This document shows, in pieces, positions 33,884-42,823 of a stretch of 64,000 bases of DNA (within the stretch, counting starts at the first letter, position 1; each line of letters begins with the position of its first letter). The stretch lies in NCBI RefSeq assembly GCF_007018965.1, contig NZ_VJYZ01000033.1, positions 434,001-498,000 on the forward strand. Reading direction: 5' to 3'. Origin of the DNA: Paracoccus marinus. GTDB lineage: Bacteria > Pseudomonadota > Alphaproteobacteria > Rhodobacterales > Rhodobacteraceae. A program made the translations under genes and the position numbers. Below the pieces are notes generated by a model that saw only the letters and a program-made list of their open reading frames with translations, searched no databases and was not told the DNA's origin.

Positions 33884-34363
33884 ATGACCGACACCGCCGA
33901 AATCGAAACGAAGTTCTGGAACGCGCTCAAGGACCACGGCATCGTCATGCTGGGTCTCGACGGCCTGGAAGACGGCTTTGCCCGCCCCATGGCCGCCGTC
34001 GTGGACGAGGAGCGCAGCCCGATCTGGTTCTTCGCATCCTCCGACAGCGCCATCGTGGACGCGGCCGCGGGCGGCGGGCGGGCGAGCGCGACGCTGTCGG
34101 CCAAGGGGCAGCTTTACGCCTCGATCCAGGGGCGGCTCAGCGTGACGGATGACCGCCAGACGATCGAGCGGCTGTGGAACCCCGGTGCCGCCGCCTGGTT
34201 CGAGGGCGGTATGGACGACCCCAAGGTGCGGCTTCTGCGGCTGGACGCCGAGAACGCCGAGATCTGGCTGGACGGCAGCAGCATCGCCGCGGGCGTGAAG
34301 TCGCTGCTGGGGATCGACCCCAAAGAGGACTACAACGACAAGCAGGCCCGCGTGCAGCTGTGA
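33884..34363 (+). CDS. Pyridoxamine 5'-phosphate oxidase family / general stress protein 26-like
   Basis: 159 residues of the flavin-binding split-barrel fold. The order is EIETKFWNALKDHGIVML, RPMAAVVDEERSPIWFFASSDSAIV, QGRLSVTDDR and LWNPGAAAWFEGGMDDP, typical of the GsiB-like group 26 stress proteins that bind FMN or F420-like cofactors. The substrate is unknown. ATG 33884 follows CGGAG. Its stop overlaps the GTG start of the next gene. Confidence 0.82.
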   Translation: MTDTAEIETKFWNALKDHGIVMLGLDGLEDGFARPMAAVVDEERSPIWFFASSDSAIVDAAAGGGRASATLSAKGQLYASIQGRLSVTDDRQTIERLWNPGAAAWFEGGMDDPKVRLLRLDAENAEIWLDGSSIAAGVKSLLGIDPKEDYNDKQARVQL

Positions 34364-35115
34364 CCGCGAAGCACGAACGCGCCGGGCTGGACCAGGGCGC
34401 GCGCGTGGGTGCCTTGCCCATCCTGATCCTGCTGCTGGCCATCGCCTTCGCCCTGTCGCCGCTGGCGAGCGACGGTTTCAACGGTTTCACCCGCGAGCAG
34501 TTTCCGGTCGTGAACGCCTTCTGGCCGGTGCAGCCGGTCGGGTGGGCCTTCTCGATCTGGGGGGTCATCTATCTGTGGCTGATCGCGGGCAGCGCCTTTG
34601 GCGCGGTTCGCGCGGCGCGGTCGCCCGACTGGCGGCCGATGCGGGGGCCGCTGGCGCTGAGCCTTGGCGTCGGCGTTTTCTGGATCGCCGCCGCCAACTG
34701 GTCGCCGCCGGTTGCGACGGGGATGATCGTCGTGATGGCCTCGGCCGCGATCGCGGCGATGCTGCGGTCCGGCAGCACGGACCGGCTGTGGCAGTCGCTT
34801 CCGGTCGGTCTTTACGCGGGCTGGTTGACCGCCGCCACCGGCGTCGCGATCGGGGTCGTGCTGAGCGGCCATGACGTGCTGTCACCGCAGGCGGCGGCGC
34901 TGGTCATGCTGCCGGTGCTGCTGGTCGTCGCGCTGCTGGTTCAGATGCGACGCTCGGACGTCTGGTCTTATCCGCTGGCGGTCGGCTGGGCGCTGATCGG
35001 CGTCATCGCGGCGAACTGGCCGGCGCGGAACTGGCCCGTGATCGGCATCGCCGTCATCGGGATCGTGGTGCTTGCGGCGGTCGCCTTGCGCGGCAGGCGG
35101 TCCGGTCGCCGCTGA
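34360..35115 (+). CDS. Tryptophan-rich multi-pass membrane protein, TspO-like
   Basis: 251 residues with about seven membrane helices. The segment NAFWPVQPVGWAFSIWGVIYLWL is tryptophan-rich and resembles the TspO/MBR-like 'tryptophan-rich sensory' proteins, although length exceeds classical TspO (about 160). Function is unknown. The start is GTG 34360, overlapping the stop of the PPOX gene (GTGA), so both are coupled. The ending RGRRSGRR is basic and cytoplasmic. Confidence 0.55.
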   Translation: MTAKHERAGLDQGARVGALPILILLLAIAFALSPLASDGFNGFTREQFPVVNAFWPVQPVGWAFSIWGVIYLWLIAGSAFGAVRAARSPDWRPMRGPLALSLGVGVFWIAAANWSPPVATGMIVVMASAAIAAMLRSGSTDRLWQSLPVGLYAGWLTAATGVAIGVVLSGHDVLSPQAAALVMLPVLLVVALLVQMRRSDVWSYPLAVGWALIGVIAANWPARNWPVIGIAVIGIVVLAAVALRGRRSGRR

Positions 35116-35119
35116 TAGC

Positions 35120-35166
35120 CTCAGACCGCCGGCGGCGGACACCTCCGCCAGTCCGGCGGATCTGAG
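35120..35166 (+). terminator. Hairpin after the TspO-like gene
   Basis: CTCAGA-CCGCCGG (35120-35132) pairs with CCGGCGGATCTGAG (35153-35166) with one bulged base; the loop contains a further small GGCGG/CCGCC stem. It lies 5 bases past the stop and before the tRNA gene on the opposite strand. No long U-run. Confidence 0.5.
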
Positions 35167-35213
35167 ACGACCGCCTCAGCAGTCGGCTAACGACAGTCGC
35201 ATTTTCAGGATTG

Positions 35214-35289
35214 TGGTGCCGCAGAAGGGACTCGAACCCCCGACCCCATCATTACGAATGATGTGCTCTACCAGCTGAGCTACTGCGGC
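35214..35289 (-). tRNA. tRNA-Thr (anticodon CGT)
   Basis: 76 bases including the encoded CCA. The acceptor stem GCCGCAG pairs with CTGCGGC, followed by ACCA. The D-arm is AGCTCAGCTGGTAGAGC; the anticodon arm is CATCA-TTCGTAA-TGATG, giving anticodon CGT, which reads ACG for threonine. The T-arm is GGGGGTTCGAGTCCC. All stems close. It lies 42 bases upstream of the hemY-like gene's stop, on the same strand, and is probably transcribed on its own. Confidence 0.97.
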
Positions 35290-35331
35290 GTGCGGCGGGG
35301 CTTAGCAGCTAACCCCGGCCAAGAAAAGGGG

Positions 35332-37152
35332 TCAGTCGCGTCTGACCGCCTCGGATTGATCGAACGGTTCGACGTCGGGCCGAACGAAAGGTTCGACCTG
35401 CCGGATTTCGACGACGACCGGGTCGCGGTCATTGACGTCGCGCGCGGCCGGTGCCGCCTGATGTTCGTGCAGCGGCGCGGTCTGGGCGATTTCCGGGGCG
35501 ATCCGCGGCTCGCTGGCGGGCGGCGCGACGAGTTCGGGATCGGTCACCGTGATCGACGGCTCGTAGTCGCTTTCGCGCGGCACGATGCCGGGCGCGGTGT
35601 GCGCGACGGGCGTGGTCAGGGTGATCGGCGCGTGCAGGGCGGGCGCGGGCGCGGCCTCGCGCAGACGCGGGCGCGGGTCGGGTTCGTCGCCGACCATGCC
35701 GGGGATGTCATGCGCATGGTCGTGGTCATGGTCATGCGCGTGGCGCGCCGCCGTGTCGCCGCGCGCCGGTTCGTGCCCGACCAGCAGCGGCAGCAGCGTC
35801 GCCGCCGTGCCTGTCGAGGCCATGCGCAGGTCGGCCGGCGGCTCGCGCCAGCTGAGCGTGTCGAAGCCGCCGCAGCTGTCGCAGACCGGCGACCAGTCCG
35901 CCATCACGTTCTGGCACCTGTCGCAGACCCATTGCGGGCCGCGGCTCGCGGTCAGCGCGCGGGCGAGCCAGGCGCGGACCACGCTGTCCTCGGCCCCTTC
36001 GCCGCGCTCGATCGCGGCCATGATCGACAGCGACCGCACCGTCGGGTGCGTCTGCGCCAGATCGCCGAGCGCGCGGCGCGCGCCCGGGAAATCCTCGGCC
36101 GAAAGCATCAGCTCGGCCTGCAGCAGGCGCGATTCCTCGTGCCCGGGGGCCTGCCGGATCAGGTCCTCGAACCGGCGCAGGCGCTGTGCGGGCGTCTCGT
36201 CCGGGACGATCTCGGCATAGGCGGCTGCGATCGAGGGGTGCGGCTGCACCGACCAGGTCTTTTGCAGCACGCGGGTCGCGTTGCGGGTGTCGCGCCGGGC
36301 GATATAGCTGCGCGCCGCCAGCACCGAGGCGGGCACCAGGTCGGGCGAGGCGCGGTTCGCGCTGATCGCCGCCTCGCGCGCGCTGATCGAATTGCCTTCG
36401 GCCAGCACCTCGCGCGCTTCCTGCAGCGCCAGAACCGCGTCGCGGCGCATGTGGACGTCCTGCGGCAGCGCGCCCTGCTTGCGCTTGTCCTTGAGGACGG
36501 CGCGCGCGCCCTTCCAGTCATGCTCGCGGGTTTGCAGCGTCAGCAGCGTGTCCTGCACTTCCGTATGTCCGGGGCGCAGCGCATAGGCCTTTTGCGCCAG
36601 CGCCAGCGCGGTCGCCGTATCCCCCAGCGCCAGCCGCTGCTGCATCAGGCCGCGCACGGCCGGGAACCGGGTGCGGTCGTCGGCCAGCATCGTGCGATAG
36701 GCGTCCTCGGCCGCCCGCGCGTCGCCCGCGACCTCGGCCGCCTGCGCCGACAGAAGGTTGGTGATGTGGGGCTGGTGCAGGTATTTCGCGGCCTTGCGCG
36801 CCTGTTCCTGCGCCAGCCTGCCTTCGCCCGACGCCACGGCCAGCATCCCCTCGGCCAAGGCGTGATAGCCCTTGCGCTCGCGGCGGCGCGCGAAATAGCG
36901 GTCGATCGCGGTCTCGTCGCCCGCCACGAAGCGCACGAAGGCGATGGCAAAGCGCAGCAGCTGCACGATGATCCAGCCCGCGATCACGACAAGCAGCGCC
37001 AGCGCCAGCGCCTGCAACGGGCGCAGCGTGTATTCGACGCCGTCAAAGACGATCCGCAGGACCCGGTCGGTCTCGGCCAGGTGCATCGCCCCCAGCGCCG
37101 CCGCCAGCACGACGCTGAAGAAGAACAGGATCTTCAGAAGCGATAGCAGCAT
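35332..37152 (-). CDS. HemY-like TPR protein with C-terminal zinc ribbon and His-rich tail
   Basis: 606 residues. The HemY N-terminal part has two membrane helices (about 2-22 and 45-66) and then TPR-like helical repeats (about 95-400) with AQKAYALRPGHTEVQ. A zinc ribbon follows: C410-x2-C413 and C424-x2-C427 in WVCDRC and VCDSCGG. The tail (about 435-606) is disordered and contains a histidine/aspartate run at 471-482. HemY of this kind is not the oxygen-dependent protoporphyrinogen oxidase; its function in heme synthesis is unclear. ATG 37152 follows GAGGAA. It sits 11 bases after mic60. Confidence 0.85.
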   Translation of the reverse strand: MLLSLLKILFFFSVVLAAALGAMHLAETDRVLRIVFDGVEYTLRPLQALALALLVVIAGWIIVQLLRFAIAFVRFVAGDETAIDRYFARRRERKGYHALAEGMLAVASGEGRLAQEQARKAAKYLHQPHITNLLSAQAAEVAGDARAAEDAYRTMLADDRTRFPAVRGLMQQRLALGDTATALALAQKAYALRPGHTEVQDTLLTLQTREHDWKGARAVLKDKRKQGALPQDVHMRRDAVLALQEAREVLAEGNSISAREAAISANRASPDLVPASVLAARSYIARRDTRNATRVLQKTWSVQPHPSIAAAYAEIVPDETPAQRLRRFEDLIRQAPGHEESRLLQAELMLSAEDFPGARRALGDLAQTHPTVRSLSIMAAIERGEGAEDSVVRAWLARALTASRGPQWVCDRCQNVMADWSPVCDSCGGFDTLSWREPPADLRMASTGTAATLLPLLVGHEPARGDTAARHAHDHDHDHAHDIPGMVGDEPDPRPRLREAAPAPALHAPITLTTPVAHTAPGIVPRESDYEPSITVTDPELVAPPASEPRIAPEIAQTAPLHEHQAAPAARDVNDRDPVVVEIRQVEPFVRPDVEPFDQSEAVRRD

Positions 37153-37163
37153 GTCGGCGTTCC

Positions 37164-39062
37164 TCAGTTCGAGACGGGCGCGGGCGCCGGTGCGGATGCA
37201 GGCGCGGGCGGGGTGGTTTGCGGCGCGGCGGGGGAAGTCGGGCTCGCCGCCGTTGCGGCGGGGGCGGTCAGCCCGGCGACCGCGCCGCTCGCTGCCTGCC
37301 ACGCACGGGCCTGGTCGGTCCAGCCCTTCATCGCCGCCCGGCCGGGTTCGGGCAGGCCGTCGATCTCGGTCAGGGCGGCGGCGATGTCGCCGCGCGCGAC
37401 CGCCGCATCGGCCCGCGACAGGATCGCGTCGGGGTCGCCGCCCTCGCGCGGCTCGACCGAGCGGGCGCCGGTTTGCGCGCGAAGGAAGTTGCCAAGGGCG
37501 CTGCCGCCGGTGTCGCCCGCGCCAAGCGAGGCGCCAAGCCCGGCCCGCGCCGCGTCCGCGAAGCTGGCCTGCAACTGGTCCAGGGGCACGATCTCTGCCG
37601 TCAGCGCCTGCGGCACGGCGACGCCCGCCTGTTCCAGCTGCGCCACCGCCGCGTCGCGGCCACCCGTCGCGCCCGGCTGTCCGGTCGTCAGGGCCGACGA
37701 CAGCGTCGCGGCGGCGGCGGCCGTGCGGGCGCGGCGCGCCGCTTCGGCGGATGCGTCCTTCAGCGCCGCGGCCTCGGCCCGGACGCGGGCCAGTTCCGCC
37801 GTCGCGGCTTCGGTCGCCTGCCGCAGTTGCGCCTGCGCCTGGGCCACGCTGTCTGCGACCTGCTGCACGCGCTGCGCGGTTTCAGGGTCGATGGTGGGGC
37901 GCGCCGACAGCTCGTCCAGCGCGGCTTTCTGGCTGTCCAGACGCTGCGCCAGATCAGCGGGCAGGGCGGCGCGCAGGTCGTCCACGGCTTGCCCCAGCGC
38001 GGCGATCTGCGACGCCTGCGCCGAGAGCGTCGCATTCAGGTTCGCGGGCGTGTCCGACGCGGGCGATTCCGCGATGATGCGGCGCGCGGCCTCGGCACCG
38101 GCCTCGGCACCTGCTGCGGCGGCGGCCTGCGACAGCGACTGCACGGTTTCCTGCCCCAACTCGGGCGTGGGCATCGCGGCCAGGGCCGAGCGGACGGCGG
38201 GGTCGGCGGCGGCGGTCGCGGCTTCGGCCGCGCGCGCGGCGATCCCTTCGGCCTGGGCGGAAAGTTCGCCCTGCGCGGCGGCGATGGCCGCGGCGGCGGC
38301 ATCGGTGCGGACGTTCGCGAGCGCGGCGTCCACCGTGGCCTGCGTCCGGGCCTGCAGGTCGGCGCTGAGCGCGGCGGCGTCCACGACCGGCGCAGGCGGT
38401 CCGGGCTGCCACGCGGCGGGCAGGCGCGGCAGCGCCCACCAGGCCGCGCCGGCGCCCAGCGCGGCGGCGATCACCCCGCCGAGGACCAGACCGCCGAACC
38501 CGCCAGAGCGTCGCGCCTTGGGCGCGGGCCGCACGGCGGCGGGCATGGGGGAGACGGGCATGGGGGAGGCGGGCAGGGAAGAAACGGTCGCAGGCTCGAA
38601 CGCCCGGGCAGGCTCGGCACGCCCAGCGTCGGACGGGGGGGCGGAGGGTTCGTCCAGCCGCCCGGCCGCGTCGGCGCGGAACCTGTCGTCGCGCTCACCC
38701 TCGAACGCGTCCGCCATCTCGGCATCGCTCAGCCGCGCGCTGTCGGGATCGGAGGGTCCGCTTGCCGCGAGGCCGGCATCCGTCTTGCGCGCAGCCGGAG
38801 GCAAGCCGTCGTCGCCGTCACCGACCAGGCTCGATCCGATCGGGGGCAGGGCGGGCGCATCCGCGTCCGCGCCGCCCGGGGCATGGCGGGCGCCGGCTGC
38901 GTCCAGGTCACGCAGCGTCAGGACCGGCGGCGATGCCGCCTGCCGCCCCGAGCGGGCGGGGTCCCCATCACCCTTGATGTCCATGTTCCCGCCTTCGGCG
39001 ATCCGGGTCTCGTCGCGGCCATCGGCGTCGCGGTCGGGGCTGTCAGGGGTCTCAGGGGTCAT
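37164..39062 (-). CDS. Mic60/mitofilin-like membrane protein (COG4223)
   Basis: 632 residues. A long acidic low-complexity N-terminus (about 1-180) leads to one membrane helix (about 188-211), then a helical, Ala-rich coiled-coil region (about 225-480) and a C-terminal domain with SRADAAVARGDIAAALTEIDGLPEPGRAAMKGW, the mitofilin signature. Alphaproteobacterial Mic60 shapes intracytoplasmic membranes and is the relative of mitochondrial cristae protein Mic60; the gene sits between hemD and hemY as here. Start at 39062 has a weak ribosome-binding site; ATG 38984 follows AAGGCGGGAAC and is an alternative. Confidence 0.8.
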   Translation of the reverse strand: MTPETPDSPDRDADGRDETRIAEGGNMDIKGDGDPARSGRQAASPPVLTLRDLDAAGARHAPGGADADAPALPPIGSSLVGDGDDGLPPAARKTDAGLAASGPSDPDSARLSDAEMADAFEGERDDRFRADAAGRLDEPSAPPSDAGRAEPARAFEPATVSSLPASPMPVSPMPAAVRPAPKARRSGGFGGLVLGGVIAAALGAGAAWWALPRLPAAWQPGPPAPVVDAAALSADLQARTQATVDAALANVRTDAAAAAIAAAQGELSAQAEGIAARAAEAATAAADPAVRSALAAMPTPELGQETVQSLSQAAAAAGAEAGAEAARRIIAESPASDTPANLNATLSAQASQIAALGQAVDDLRAALPADLAQRLDSQKAALDELSARPTIDPETAQRVQQVADSVAQAQAQLRQATEAATAELARVRAEAAALKDASAEAARRARTAAAAATLSSALTTGQPGATGGRDAAVAQLEQAGVAVPQALTAEIVPLDQLQASFADAARAGLGASLGAGDTGGSALGNFLRAQTGARSVEPREGGDPDAILSRADAAVARGDIAAALTEIDGLPEPGRAAMKGWTDQARAWQAASGAVAGLTAPAATAASPTSPAAPQTTPPAPASAPAPAPVSN

Positions 39063-39219
39063 CGTGGTCGTCCCAAGGCTTCAAGGATGGCGGAGCGGCG
39101 GCGCCGGTCCGGTCAGGCATGGTCGCGGCCGGTGTCGGGCTTGCGCTGTGGCCTGTCGTTTCGGACCCGAACCTATGACGGCCAGCACCGACGCTCAACC
39201 CACGGCGATCGCGGAAGTT

Positions 39220-39903
39220 TCAGCCCGCAAGCGACAGGATCGCCGCCGTGACGCCGGGTTCATCGGGGGTCGCGGCGATGGCGCGGGCGGCGGCCCCGGT
39301 GGTCCAAGCGTCCGCCGCCGCGCGGCTGATCGCGGCGATCATCAAGGGGGCGCGGGCGCTTCGGGTCGCGTCGGCGGCGATCCGCGCCGACCGGGGCGAC
39401 ATCACGGGCACGATCACCGGCCCGGCGAGGTCCAGCAGCGCGCGCGCCGCATCGCCAAGCGGCTGCGCCTGCTGGTCGTAGACCACGATCCCGGGCACCG
39501 GCAGCTCGGCCGCGACATGGACGCCGCGCGGATGCAGCCAGCCGCCGCCAAGGCCGCGCAGCAGCGGCATCAGCCCGGCCGCGTCGCCCGGCCCCGATGT
39601 CACGTCGAACCCGGCGCGGCGCGCGGCCTCGGCCGTCGCCGGTCCCACGCAGATGGCGGGTCGCCCCAAGCCGGGCCCGGCGGCGGCGATCGCGTGGGCC
39701 GAGGTGAAGACGAGCCCCCTTGCGGCCGCCAGCGCGGCCTCGTCGTGCGCGACCGCGACCACCCGCATCAGCGGAGCGACCAGCACTTGAAGCCCGTGCC
39801 CCCGCAGCACGGCGGCGAGCCTGTCCGCGCCCGGCTGCGGGCGGGTGACGAGGACGGCGGGGCGGTCGCCCGGTTGCGGGAACGTGGCGGGGGTGTCGGG
39901 CAT
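39220..39903 (-). CDS. hemD: Uroporphyrinogen-III synthase
   Basis: 227-residue enzyme that closes and inverts the last ring of hydroxymethylbilane to uroporphyrinogen III. The family has low sequence identity; visible marks are VLVTRPQPGADRLAAVLRG at the start, FTSAHAIAAAG in the first half and VMSPRSARI and AISRAAADAW in the second. ATG 39903 was chosen as the start. hemC is not adjacent; the divergent neighbour is tsaD, 65 bases away, and the downstream neighbour is mic60. It is likely transcribed with mic60 and the HemY-like gene. Confidence 0.82.
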   Translation of the reverse strand: MPDTPATFPQPGDRPAVLVTRPQPGADRLAAVLRGHGLQVLVAPLMRVVAVAHDEAALAAARGLVFTSAHAIAAAGPGLGRPAICVGPATAEAARRAGFDVTSGPGDAAGLMPLLRGLGGGWLHPRGVHVAAELPVPGIVVYDQQAQPLGDAARALLDLAGPVIVPVMSPRSARIAADATRSARAPLMIAAISRAAADAWTTGAAARAIAATPDEPGVTAAILSLAG

Positions 39904-39968
39904 GGTGCGCGGGCGCTTCCGGTGATAACCCACGCCTGCCTTAGGCCCCTTCCCGTGACGGCACAAGA

Positions 39969-41042
39969 ATGACGCTGACCTTTCTGGGCATCGAAAGCAG
40001 TTGCGACGACAGCGCCGCCGCCATCGTGCGCGCGGGCGACGGCGCGGCCCTGATCCTGTCGTCGGTCGTCGCGGGCCAGTCGGCGCTGCATGCGGATTTC
40101 GGCGGCGTGGTGCCGGAAATCGCCGCCCGCGCCCATGCCGAGCGTCTGGACCTGTGCGTCGAACAGGCGCTGGCAGAGGCGGGCGTGGCGCTGCCCGACC
40201 TTGACGGGATTGCGGTCACGGCGGGGCCGGGGCTGATCGGCGGGGTCATGGCGGGGGTGATGCTGGCCAAGGGGATCGCCGCCGGGACCGGGCTGCCGCT
40301 GGTGGGCGTGAACCACCTTGCCGGGCACGCGCTGACGCCCCGGCTGACCGACGGGGTCGCGTTTCCGTACCTCATGCTGCTGGTATCCGGCGGCCACTGC
40401 CAGTTCCTGCGGGTGGACGGGCCCGACGATTTCACCCGGCTTGGCGGCACCATCGACGACGCGCCCGGCGAGGCGTTCGACAAGGTCGCGAAGATCCTGG
40501 GCCTCGGCCAGCCCGGCGGGCCCGCGGTCGAGGTCGAGGCGGCGTCGGGCGACCCCTCGCGCGTGCCGCTGCCGCGTCCGTTGCTGGATCGCCCCGGCTT
40601 CGACATGAGCTTTTCCGGCCTGAAGACGGCAGTGCTGCGCGCCCGCGACGCGGCGGTGGCGGCGCATGGCGGCCTGCGCCGGGCCGACCGCGCCGACATC
40701 TGCGCGGCGTTCCAGCGGGCGGTTGCGGACGTGCTGTCCGAAAAGACCCGGCGCGCGCTCGCCGCCCACCCCGTGCCGACGCTCGCCGTCGCGGGCGGGG
40801 TCGCGGCCAACGCCACGATCCGCGCGGCGCTGGATGCGGTCGCGCGCGCGGCGGGGGTCGCCTTTGTCGCCCCGCCGCTGGCGCTTTGCACAGACAACGG
40901 CGCGATGATCGCCTGGGCGGGGATCGAGCGGTTCCGCCTTGGCCACCGCGACGGCATGGACCTTGCCGCCCGCCCGCGCTGGCCGCTGGACAGACGCGCC
41001 GCGCCGATGCTGGGCGCGGGCAAGCGCGGGGCGAAGGCATGA
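39969..41042 (+). CDS. tsaD: tRNA N6-adenosine threonylcarbamoyltransferase TsaD
   Basis: 357-residue enzyme that places threonylcarbamoyl on A37 of ANN-reading tRNAs, together with TsaB and TsaE. It has the start [12 protein letters not shown], the metal-binding histidines in [15 protein letters not shown], and the C-terminal [11 protein letters not shown]. The length is usual. ATG 39969 is preceded by CACAAGA. It begins an operon with gpsA, yciI and the EVE gene. Confidence 0.96.
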   Translation: MTLTFLGIESSCDDSAAAIVRAGDGAALILSSVVAGQSALHADFGGVVPEIAARAHAERLDLCVEQALAEAGVALPDLDGIAVTAGPGLIGGVMAGVMLAKGIAAGTGLPLVGVNHLAGHALTPRLTDGVAFPYLMLLVSGGHCQFLRVDGPDDFTRLGGTIDDAPGEAFDKVAKILGLGQPGGPAVEVEAASGDPSRVPLPRPLLDRPGFDMSFSGLKTAVLRARDAAVAAHGGLRRADRADICAAFQRAVADVLSEKTRRALAAHPVPTLAVAGGVAANATIRAALDAVARAAGVAFVAPPLALCTDNGAMIAWAGIERFRLGHRDGMDLAARPRWPLDRRAAPMLGAGKRGAKA

Positions 41043-41055
41043 GCGGGGCCGGGGC

Positions 41056-41997
41056 ATGAGCGGGATAGCTGTCCTTGGCGCGGGCGCGTTCGGCACCGCG
41101 CTTGCGGTCGCGCTGTCGGCGAACGGGCCGGTCGCGCTGTGGGGCCGCGACGTGGGCTTCGGGCGCGAGAACCCGCGCCTGCCGGGCGTGACGCTGCCCG
41201 ATGCGGTGACGGCGACCGACGATCTGGACGCCGCGCTCGCCCCCGTCGTCCTTCTGGCGATCCCGGCGCAGGCGCTGGCGGCGTTCGTAGCGGAACACGC
41301 GGCCGCGCTGGACGGCCGCGCCGTCGTCAGCTGCGCCAAGGGCATCGACCTTGCCACCGGCCGCTCGCCCGTCGGGCTGATCGCGCAGGCCTGTCCCGCC
41401 GCCACCCCGGCCGTCCTGACCGGCCCCAGCTTCGCCGCCGACATCGCCCGCGGCCTGCCCACGGCGCTGACGCTCGCCTGCGCCGACGCCGCGACCGGCC
41501 GTCGCCTGCAGCACGCGCTTTCCACCCCCGCCCTGCGGCTTTACCGGACCGAGGACGTGGCAGGGGCCGAGCTTGGCGGGGCGCTGAAGAACGTCATCGC
41601 CATCGCCGCCGGCGCCGCGATCGGCGCAGGCTTCGGCGACAGCGCCCGCGCGGCGATCGTGACGCGCGGCTTTGCCGAGATGACCCGCCTTGCTGTCAGC
41701 ATGGGCGCGCAGGCCGACACGCTCGCGGGCCTCTCCGGCCTCGGCGACCTGATCCTGACAACCACCTCGGACCTGTCGCGCAACTTCCGCTTCGGCCTGT
41801 CCTTGGGCCGGGGCGAGCCGTTCGGCGCGGGGATCACGGTCGAGGGGGCGGCCACCGCCCGCGCGGTCGTGGCACTCGCGGCGCGAAAGGGCATCGAGAT
41901 GCCGATCTCGACCCAGGTCGCGGCGCTTGCCGAAGGGCGGCGCGGCGTGGAAGAAGCCATGGAAGCCCTGCTCGCCCGCCCCTTGAAGGAGGAATGA
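41056..41997 (+). CDS. gpsA: Glycerol-3-phosphate dehydrogenase [NAD(P)+]
   Basis: 313-residue enzyme that makes sn-glycerol 3-phosphate from dihydroxyacetone phosphate for phospholipid synthesis. The cofactor loop is [10 protein letters not shown] (7-16), [17 protein letters not shown], and the catalytic-lysine segment is [17 protein letters not shown] binds the substrate side. ATG 41056 lies 14 bases after tsaD. An AAGGAGG just before its stop serves the next gene. Confidence 0.95.
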   Translation: MSGIAVLGAGAFGTALAVALSANGPVALWGRDVGFGRENPRLPGVTLPDAVTATDDLDAALAPVVLLAIPAQALAAFVAEHAAALDGRAVVSCAKGIDLATGRSPVGLIAQACPAATPAVLTGPSFAADIARGLPTALTLACADAATGRRLQHALSTPALRLYRTEDVAGAELGGALKNVIAIAAGAAIGAGFGDSARAAIVTRGFAEMTRLAVSMGAQADTLAGLSGLGDLILTTTSDLSRNFRFGLSLGRGEPFGAGITVEGAATARAVVALAARKGIEMPISTQVAALAEGRRGVEEAMEALLARPLKEE

Positions 41998-42266
41998 TGC
42001 CCCTGTTCGCCGTGATCTGCCGGGACAATCCCGGCGCGCTTCAGACCCGCCTGGACACCCGCCCGGCCCATGTCGATTGGCTCAAGGCGGGCCCGGTGCG
42101 ACTGGCCGGTCCGCTGGTCGAGGACGGCGAGATGCGCGGCTCGCTTCTGGTGATCGAGGCGGACGACATCGAGGCCGCGAACGCCTGGGTCGCGACCGAT
42201 CCCTACACGGCGGCGGGGCTGTTCGCATCGGTCGAGGTGATCGAATGGCGGAAGGTCATCGGATGA
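41997..42266 (+). CDS. YciI family protein
   Basis: 89 residues of the YciI-like ferredoxin fold: LFAVICRDNPGALQTRLDTR, then HVDWLKAG, and a C-terminal ADDIEAANAWVATDPYTAAGLF. These proteins resemble small dehydrogenase-like or muconolactone-isomerase-like enzymes, with no set function. Two start codons stand together (ATGATG, 41994 and 41997) right after AAGGAGG; the second has better spacing. Its stop overlaps the EVE gene start. Confidence 0.85.
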   Translation: MPLFAVICRDNPGALQTRLDTRPAHVDWLKAGPVRLAGPLVEDGEMRGSLLVIEADDIEAANAWVATDPYTAAGLFASVEVIEWRKVIG

Positions 42267-42688
42267 AACGCTGGCTTTTCAAGTCGGAACCCGACGTGTT
42301 CGGCTGGGACGACCTCGTCGCCAAGGGCGCGAAGGGCGAGGAATGGAACGGCGTGCGCTCGTTTCAGGCCCGCAACATCATGCGCGAGATGAAGATCGGC
42401 GACCGCGGCTTCTTCTACCATTCCAACATCGGGAAAGAGGTCGTGGGCATCGTCGAGGTGATCGCCGAGGCGCACCCGGATTCGACCGCCGATGACCCGA
42501 AATGGGAATGCGTGGACCTGAAGGCGGTCGAGCCGCTGCCCGCCCCCGTCACGCTGGCGCGGATCAAGGAGGACCCAAGGCTGGCCGAGATGGTGCTGGT
42601 CAAGAACTCCCGCCTGTCGGTGCAGCCGGTGACGGCCGGGGAATGGGACATCGTTCTGAAGCTCGCGAGGGATGAAGGCAAGGACTGA
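42263..42688 (+). CDS. EVE domain protein
   Basis: 141 residues, a single EVE (PUA/YTH-like) domain: WLFKSEPDVFGWDDL, EWNGVRSFQARNIMREM and GDRGFFYHSN are its conserved pieces. EVE domains bind modified bases in DNA or RNA; a tRNA-linked role is plausible because it follows tsaD in an operon, but that is an inference. ATG 42263 overlaps the yciI stop by four bases. Confidence 0.9.
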   Translation: MKRWLFKSEPDVFGWDDLVAKGAKGEEWNGVRSFQARNIMREMKIGDRGFFYHSNIGKEVVGIVEVIAEAHPDSTADDPKWECVDLKAVEPLPAPVTLARIKEDPRLAEMVLVKNSRLSVQPVTAGEWDIVLKLARDEGKD

Positions 42689-42708
42689 CGCGGCCGCCGC
42701 GCCCGGCG

Positions 42709-42760
42709 CCACGATCACGCGCCACGGTCACGCGTCACGATCACGCGCCACGATGACGCA
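42709..42760. repeat. Four tandem copies of a 13-bp unit
   Basis: Units are CCACGATCACGCG (42709), CCACGGTCACGCG (42722), TCACGATCACGCG (42735) and CCACGATGACGCA (42748). Every copy is exactly 13 bases with no spacer; each differs by zero to two bases from the consensus CCACGATCACGCG. It lies 20 bases past the EVE stop and 63 bases before the ABC exporter start. Confidence 0.85.
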
Positions 42761-42823
42761 GCGCGCGCGGGTTGCCGTGGCCCCGCCCGGGCACTAGATG
42801 CCGCGCAGCACGAGGGAGAAGAC

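Noticed and set aside
35263-37146. A 627-codon open frame on the plus strand opposite the HemY-like gene, overlapping the tRNA
   Set aside because: It begins inside a tRNA gene and has no domain; the opposite strand has the HemY/TPR protein and zinc ribbon.
37213-39972. A 919-codon open frame on the plus strand opposite mic60 and hemD
   Set aside because: The translation is Ala/Ser/Arg-rich without domains and is the mirror of the Ala-rich coiled coil of mic60; the minus strand has the recognisable proteins.
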